Origin: an uncultured Gammaproteobacteria bacterium
GTDB taxonomy: Bacteria > Pseudomonadota > Gammaproteobacteria > GCA-001735895
Direction of reading: 5' to 3'
Length of the DNA stretch: 8,400 nucleotides
Assembly (NCBI GenBank): GCA_945787265.1
Contig: CALZHS010000123.1
Location: forward strand, 1-8,400
Under the pieces are notes generated by a model, which saw only the letters and a program-made list of their open reading frames with translations, was not told the origin of the DNA and did not search any database. Shown one piece after another: positions 5,946 through 8,400 of this stretch; within the stretch, counting starts at the first letter, position 1; each line of letters begins with the position of its first letter. The translations under genes and the position numbers were made by a program.

Positions 5946-6562
5946 CGGTCAAGCCGTTTCATTCCAACCGATTACTACAGGGCTTTATCCTGTGGCTGAT
6001 CCTGGTGTGGATTATTACCGCGATCAATCCGCTTTACCCGCGCGACTGGCTGCTTGAAAACCTGCTGGTGTTCATCTGGGGCGCTGTGCTTGCCGTTAGC
6101 TATCGCTGGTTCAGGTTTTCCAATATATCCTACGGCCTGTTTACCGTGTTTTTAAGCCTCCACCTGGTCGGCGCACACTACACCTATGCCGAGACTCCGT
6201 TTGGATTCTGGTTGCAGGACCTGTTTGATTTTGAACGCAACCACTACGACCGCATTGTCCATTTTGCATTCGGGCTACTGCTGGCATATCCCATGCGTGA
6301 AATACTGCTGCGTCGGTCAGGCGTCGGCAGCGGCTGGGCTTATTTTCTCGCCGTCAACTGCATCATGGCGTTCAGCGCTTTCTATGAAGTGCTGGAAGTC
6401 ATTGCCGCGATGATTGTCAGCCCTGAGCTGGGTAACGCATACCTCGGGACCCAGGGCGACGAATGGGACGCCCAAAAGGATGCCTTTCTGGCCCTGCTGG
6501 GTTCAATTATTGCGATGGGGGTGACACGGGTGCTCGCTGCGAGGGAAGCGGGATCGAGCTAA
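5942..6562 (+). CDS. yjdF: YjdF-like inner membrane protein (DUF2238)
   Basis: A 206-residue integral membrane protein of the DUF2238 family, to which E. coli YjdF belongs; its molecular function is unknown to me. The family signature is well kept: GAHYTYAETPFG at 77-88, RNHYDRIVHFAFGLLLAYPMRE from 99 to 120 (Asp and His likely functional), SAFYEVLE at 145-152 and YLGTQGDEWDAQKD at 167-180. Hydrophobic segments lie near residues 14-30, 40-55, 62-78, 106-117, 132-150 and 182-199. The length matches the family. The start is GTG at 5942, overlapping the TGA of the upstream gene (GTGA), which indicates translational coupling with the membrane spermidine-synthase-like protein. This suggests the two act at the same membrane or are needed in fixed proportion. 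The gene ends 19 bases from the convergent universal stress protein gene. Confidence 0.85.
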   Translation: MTVKPFHSNRLLQGFILWLILVWIITAINPLYPRDWLLENLLVFIWGAVLAVSYRWFRFSNISYGLFTVFLSLHLVGAHYTYAETPFGFWLQDLFDFERNHYDRIVHFAFGLLLAYPMREILLRRSGVGSGWAYFLAVNCIMAFSAFYEVLEVIAAMIVSPELGNAYLGTQGDEWDAQKDAFLALLGSIIAMGVTRVLAAREAGSS

Positions 6563-6581
6563 TCGGACCCTGCTCAGTGTT

Positions 6582-7088
6582 TTATTGCTTCGCAGGGTAG
6601 GCGAGCAGCACCGGCAGGCTGGTTTCCCTGGCGATGGTATCGGCGATATTCCTGAAGAAAAAGCGGGTCACACCGACACGGGCAAGGGTCGACATGGCTA
6701 CCAGGTTTATTTTTTTCTCGCTGATTTCATGCAAAATGGTTTCGATCGGATCCTTGCCGAAACCTACAATCAGCGTGACCTCGTAGCCGGCTTCTTTGAG
6801 CCGATGGGTGACCGGGATCAGTTCGGCTTCGACGTGGGCTCGGATGCTGTCTTGCTGCTGGGTGGCATAAATCGGATGCAGTGCGGGCGTAATATTTTCC
6901 TCGCCCGGTAATGGCAGGTAGCCGGCGGACAGGTCGGGTTCGCCGAGGCCGACATTGCTAGGCGGATTGGTGACGTAAAACAGGATCAGGTCATTGTCGC
7001 TTGCGGGAATGAACTTTTCCACGTGCGGCAACACCTGCTGGCTCAGTTCCGATTGGTTCAGCGGTATCAGCACTTTATTTTTAGGCAT
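6582..7088 (-). CDS. Universal stress protein (UspA family) lacking the ATP-binding motif
   Basis: A 168-residue single-domain universal stress protein, close to the usual length. The N-terminal strand VLIPLNQSELS (residues 6-16) corresponds to the family's VLVPVDGSE segment, with Asn at 11 instead of the ATP-contacting Asp. The C-terminal segment LVAMSTLARVGVTRFFFRNIADTIA (129-153) corresponds to the Gx2Gx9G[S/T] nucleotide loop. Here most of the glycines and the final Gly-Ser are replaced (Ser, Ala, Val, and Arg-Asn), so it probably belongs to the non-ATP-binding UspA-like class. SLPVLLAYP at the end is the usual closing strand. The cytoplasmic role is presumably stress survival, with partner unknown. 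The ATG at 7088 is strongly supported by GGAGGAG at 7104-7098, 9 bases upstream. A TATACT -10-like box lies at 7119-7114. The gene appears to be transcribed alone. Confidence 0.93.
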   Translation of the reverse strand: MPKNKVLIPLNQSELSQQVLPHVEKFIPASDNDLILFYVTNPPSNVGLGEPDLSAGYLPLPGEENITPALHPIYATQQQDSIRAHVEAELIPVTHRLKEAGYEVTLIVGFGKDPIETILHEISEKKINLVAMSTLARVGVTRFFFRNIADTIARETSLPVLLAYPAKQ

Positions 7089-7097
7089 GACGAAATT

Positions 7098-7119
7098 CTC
7101 CTCCAGGTCGGTCAGTATA
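7098..7119 (-). promoter_or_regulatory. -10 element and strong ribosome-binding site of the universal stress protein gene
   Basis: On the minus strand TATACT (7119-7114) matches the -10 consensus at 5 of 6 bases and GGAGGAG (7104-7098) is a near-perfect Shine-Dalgarno. Transcription starting near 7107 would leave a leader of about 19 bases. No clear -35 is seen at the right distance. Confidence 0.45.
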
Positions 7120-7159
7120 AACGCTCTACCACGGGTACGCTAACAAGAGCTGAAATTAC

Positions 7160-7187
7160 CGCGCCATTGCATTATCTGGATGGTGCG
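7160..7187 (-). terminator. Weak candidate terminator hairpin after the small methyltransferase gene
   Basis: Bases 7160-7167 (CGCGCCAT) can pair with 7180-7187 (ATGGTGCG) through 8 pairs including one G-T wobble, around a 12-base loop. This lies 23 bases past the stop at 7210. The sequence that follows on the minus strand, GTAATTTC, is only mildly T-rich, so efficient intrinsic termination is doubtful. Confidence 0.25.
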
Positions 7188-7209
7188 CATTTAGTATTGC
7201 GTGCCAATG

Positions 7210-7839
7210 CTAGCGAGTTCGCTCAAGGGTCAGCAAGCGACCATCAATTCCTTCGGCGGTGAGATAATCGATTGTCTTTATGTCCAGCAGTCGCGCGTCG
7301 GGATGGTTTTGGTCAAAATCAGCCAGCTTTGATTCCCAGTCGACTTCTCTCCAGGCTTTACCGTTGACGGTCACGATGGCGATCCCGCCCGGCTTGAGGC
7401 TGTGGGTGATATTGACGAGATGTTCGGCCGACGGCACGCTGAAGGCAAACACGCCTACCGAGATGGCGGCATCGTAAGGCGCGTCGGTTGCCACGGGCAG
7501 GGTAAGGTCGTGTTGCTCGAGCGACCGGTAGGCTTCGGTAGCGCGGGCCTCTTCCAGCATTTTTGCCGAGTAATCATTGCCATGGATATTGGTGTAACCG
7601 GCCTGCTTGAGTCGCCGTCCCACCAGGCCGGTGCCACAGCCCGCGTCGAGAATACGCGCCTGCCGGTCGGTAACCAGGGATACGAAATGCCGGCAGGCTT
7701 CGCCGTCTGCAACGTAACCCAGGTCATTGACAAGGTCATGATCGTAGGTCGATGCCCAGTCATCGAACAGTGCCTGCTTGTCGCCGGGATTATCGTAAAC
7801 TTTTTTAAGCCGCGAATCGATTTTATCGGAAGGGGACAG
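7210..7839 (-). CDS. Small class I SAM-dependent methyltransferase with probable CTG start
   Basis: A 209-residue methyltransferase of the WBSCR27-like class I type. The region before motif I is fully coding and typical: YDNPGDKQALFDDWASTYDHD (residues 15-35) matches the family's DNR..YD.WA..YD segment, then LGYVADGEACRHFV, then motif I ILDAGCGTG at 63-71. Further on come NDYSAKMLEEA, a motif-IV-like YDAAISVGVFAFS, and LKPGGIAIVTVNG. The frame opens after TGA at 7851-7849 and contains no ATG, GTG or TTG until GTG 7623, which lies inside motif I and would destroy the fold. CTG at 7839-7837 has TGAGGA at 7851-7846, 6 bases upstream, and is the best start. An extended -10 lies about 35 bases upstream. 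The substrate is unknown; small molecules are typical. The reading of the fold is confident. The CTG start is inferred, and a sequencing error or start-codon mutation is the main alternative. Confidence 0.85.
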   Translation of the reverse strand: MSPSDKIDSRLKKVYDNPGDKQALFDDWASTYDHDLVNDLGYVADGEACRHFVSLVTDRQARILDAGCGTGLVGRRLKQAGYTNIHGNDYSAKMLEEARATEAYRSLEQHDLTLPVATDAPYDAAISVGVFAFSVPSAEHLVNITHSLKPGGIAIVTVNGKAWREVDWESKLADFDQNHPDARLLDIKTIDYLTAEGIDGRLLTLERTR

Positions 7840-7851
7840 GTTGATTCCTCA
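7837..7851 (-). promoter_or_regulatory. Ribosome-binding site and CTG start codon of the small methyltransferase
   Basis: TGAGGA (7851-7846) followed after 6 bases by CTG (7839-7837) gives ideal spacing. The Shine-Dalgarno overlaps the in-frame TGA that closes the frame upstream, so the start must lie downstream of it. Confidence 0.55.
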
Positions 7852-7873
7852 ACGAATGTCGTCTGTGGTTCGA

Positions 7874-7882
7874 AATATATCA
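7874..7882 (-). promoter_or_regulatory. Extended -10 promoter for the small methyltransferase gene
   Basis: On the minus strand TGATATATT (7882-7874) is a TGn-TATATT extended -10, with 5 of 6 bases of the hexamer matching. No -35 is recognisable, which is common for this promoter type. Transcription from about 7867 would give a leader of about 28 bases before the CTG at 7839. Confidence 0.45.
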
Positions 7883-7916
7883 ACTTTTGCTTTGATTATC
7901 ACATCGCAGATCGCGC

Positions 7917-7952
7917 AAAAAAGAACCCCGCACTTTTGCAAGTAACGGGGTT
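7917..7952 (-). terminator. Strong rho-independent terminator on the minus strand
   Basis: AACCCCG (7924-7930) pairs with CGGGGTT (7946-7952), and inside it ACTT (7932-7935) pairs with AAGT (7940-7943) around a TTGC loop. Reading the minus strand, the stem is followed at once by TTTTTT (7922-7917, after one C). The plus-strand side has no U-run, so it works in the minus direction only. It must end a transcript that begins to the right of 7952, where no minus-strand gene is visible. Confidence 0.8.
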
Positions 7953-8143
7953 AGTCATTAAGCAGTTGCCAGTTCCATATCGATTTTTGGGAAGCGAGGA
8001 AGCTGACAACGGATAAAGCCTAACGATTCGATCCTTGAAACGGTGTGATGCAGTCGACACTAAATCAAGATTTGCACTTTCGATTTCCCCGCGTTTATGT
8101 TTACCTTGGGTTTATTCCTCCACGGGTTCTTGCCTTGGAATCA

Positions 8144-8400
8144 GTGAATCACTCAAAAGCGAAACTGCAGGATATACGGGAGTTTCGGGTTGTCGACGAT
8201 GTCATAAGCCCGGAGGCTGTGCGCGCCTATAAAGACGATGGCGTCGTGTGCTTGAGGAATGCGATTTCGAAACACTGGCTGGATGTTATCGAACTTGGCA
8301 TTCAGCAGGCGCTTCAGGGTGCGAGCACGGATCTCGATGTCGTCAAAAAACCGGGTGACAAGGGCCAATTCTCGGTCAGCTCGCAGGCCTGGCAAAGCGT
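8144..8400 (+). CDS. Phytanoyl-CoA dioxygenase (PhyH) family protein, N-terminal part
   Basis: The first 85 codons of a gene that runs off the right edge. The translation holds VVDDVISPEAVRAYKDDG, then VVCLRNAISKHWLDVIELGI, matching the N-terminal opening of PhyH-family Fe(II)/2-oxoglutarate-dependent oxygenases (typically an acidic DGVV.LRG segment followed by an amphipathic helix). The catalytic HxD...H residues would lie beyond the window, so activity cannot be judged. The frame is open from the TGA at 8036-8038. GTG 8144 is chosen because it places about 22 residues before the domain and the preceding stretch does not resemble the family. ATG 8048 would add 32 residues, and TTG 8135 is also possible. 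None has a strong ribosome-binding site. A weak promoter-like pair (TTGCAC at 8072, TATGTT at 8096, 18 bases apart) would favour a start downstream of it. Confidence 0.75.
   Translation, partial: MNHSKAKLQDIREFRVVDDVISPEAVRAYKDDGVVCLRNAISKHWLDVIELGIQQALQGASTDLDVVKKPGDKGQFSVSSQAWQS

Larger units (their letters stand above)
7840..8143. other. 304-base intergenic region with terminator and two candidate promoters
   Basis: This gap between the divergent methyltransferase and dioxygenase-like genes holds the methyltransferase promoter and ribosome-binding site, then a strong minus-strand terminator at 7917-7952. Beyond that are about 190 bases with no recognised gene. A minus-strand frame of about 33 codons ends at 7958 in tandem stops just before the terminator, but it has no ATG, GTG or TTG near its beginning. 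On the plus strand the dioxygenase-like frame is already open from 8045. No tRNA or known RNA fold was recognised. Confidence 0.5.

Noticed and set aside
6567..6598. Hairpin between the convergent YjdF-like and stress protein genes (ACCCTGC pairing with GCAGGGT)
   Set aside because: The 7-bp stem is real, but the loop is 18 bases, one arm lies inside the stress protein gene, and no U-run follows on either strand. The T-rich stretch sits inside the loop instead, so it was not called a terminator.
7455..7883. Minus-strand frame of 142 codons starting at TTG 7883
   Set aside because: It lies in another frame across the methyltransferase gene, begins upstream of the candidate transcription start, and resembles no protein. 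A frameshift explanation is not needed because the true frame is open across motif I.
7402..8016. Plus-strand frame of 204 codons opposite the methyltransferase
   Set aside because: It runs through the methyltransferase antisense and through the terminator hairpin, and shows no family motifs.
8016..8036. Minus-strand GGATCGAATC resembling a tRNA T-loop
   Set aside because: It lacks the conserved TTC of the T-loop, and no matching acceptor, D or anticodon arms could be found around it.
7958..8059. Minus-strand short frame ending FPKIDMELATA before the terminator
   Set aside because: It has no ATG, GTG or TTG near its upstream end and no ribosome-binding site in place. It is kept only as a hint under the orphan terminator finding.
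8111..8121. Strong Shine-Dalgarno-like GGAGGAA on the minus strand
   Set aside because: No start codon lies within usable distance downstream on that strand; stop codons follow quickly in the nearby frames.
1..8400. Signs of a defence system, mobile element, CRISPR array or biosynthetic cluster
   Set aside because: No transposase, integrase, nuclease, phage protein, regularly spaced repeats or modular synthase was seen. The content looks like ordinary chromosome.

Overview
The window reads as a stretch of ordinary proteobacterial chromosome, most likely from a marine or environmental gammaproteobacterium. This is inferred from moderate GC, dense gene packing, Sec signal peptides of Gram-negative type, DUF411 and YjdF (DUF2238) proteins, and a membrane spermidine-synthase-like protein. 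There are no rRNA or tRNA genes, insertion sequences, CRISPR arrays or phage genes. No sequence here fixes the species.

Layout. Positions 145-3155 hold a plus-strand run of three overlapping genes: a methyltransferase-like protein with an extra N-terminal helical domain, an exported agmatine-deiminase-family enzyme, and a small exported protein of unknown function. This run meets, tail to tail with a 7-base overlap, a minus-strand DUF411 metal-binding-type periplasmic protein (3149-3625). Next on the minus strand is an unknown secreted protein (3749-4240). A divergent intergenic region (4241-4415) carries a tandem 11-bp repeat. It leads into a translationally coupled plus-strand pair: a membrane protein fused to a spermidine-synthase-like domain (4416-5945) and a YjdF/DUF2238 membrane protein (5942-6562). 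Two minus-strand single genes follow, a universal stress protein lacking the ATP-binding signature (6582-7088) and a small SAM-dependent methyltransferase (7210-7839). The latter's full reading frame has no ATG, GTG or TTG start in the right place and appears to begin at CTG. The right edge holds the first part of a plus-strand phytanoyl-CoA-dioxygenase-like gene.

How the genes fit together. The agmatine-deiminase homologue and the spermidine-synthase-like protein both suggest polyamine or guanidino-group chemistry, but they sit in different transcription units, and the first appears exported. A shared pathway is therefore only a weak inference. The DUF411 protein, the two unknown exported proteins and the deiminase make the left half rich in envelope proteins.

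No convincing new multi-gene system is present. The points most worth a second look are: the CTG start of the 7210-7839 methyltransferase; a strong minus-strand terminator at 7917-7952 with no gene feeding it; a strong internal ribosome-binding site in the first gene that suggests two products; and the 11-bp tandem repeat at 4296-4317.
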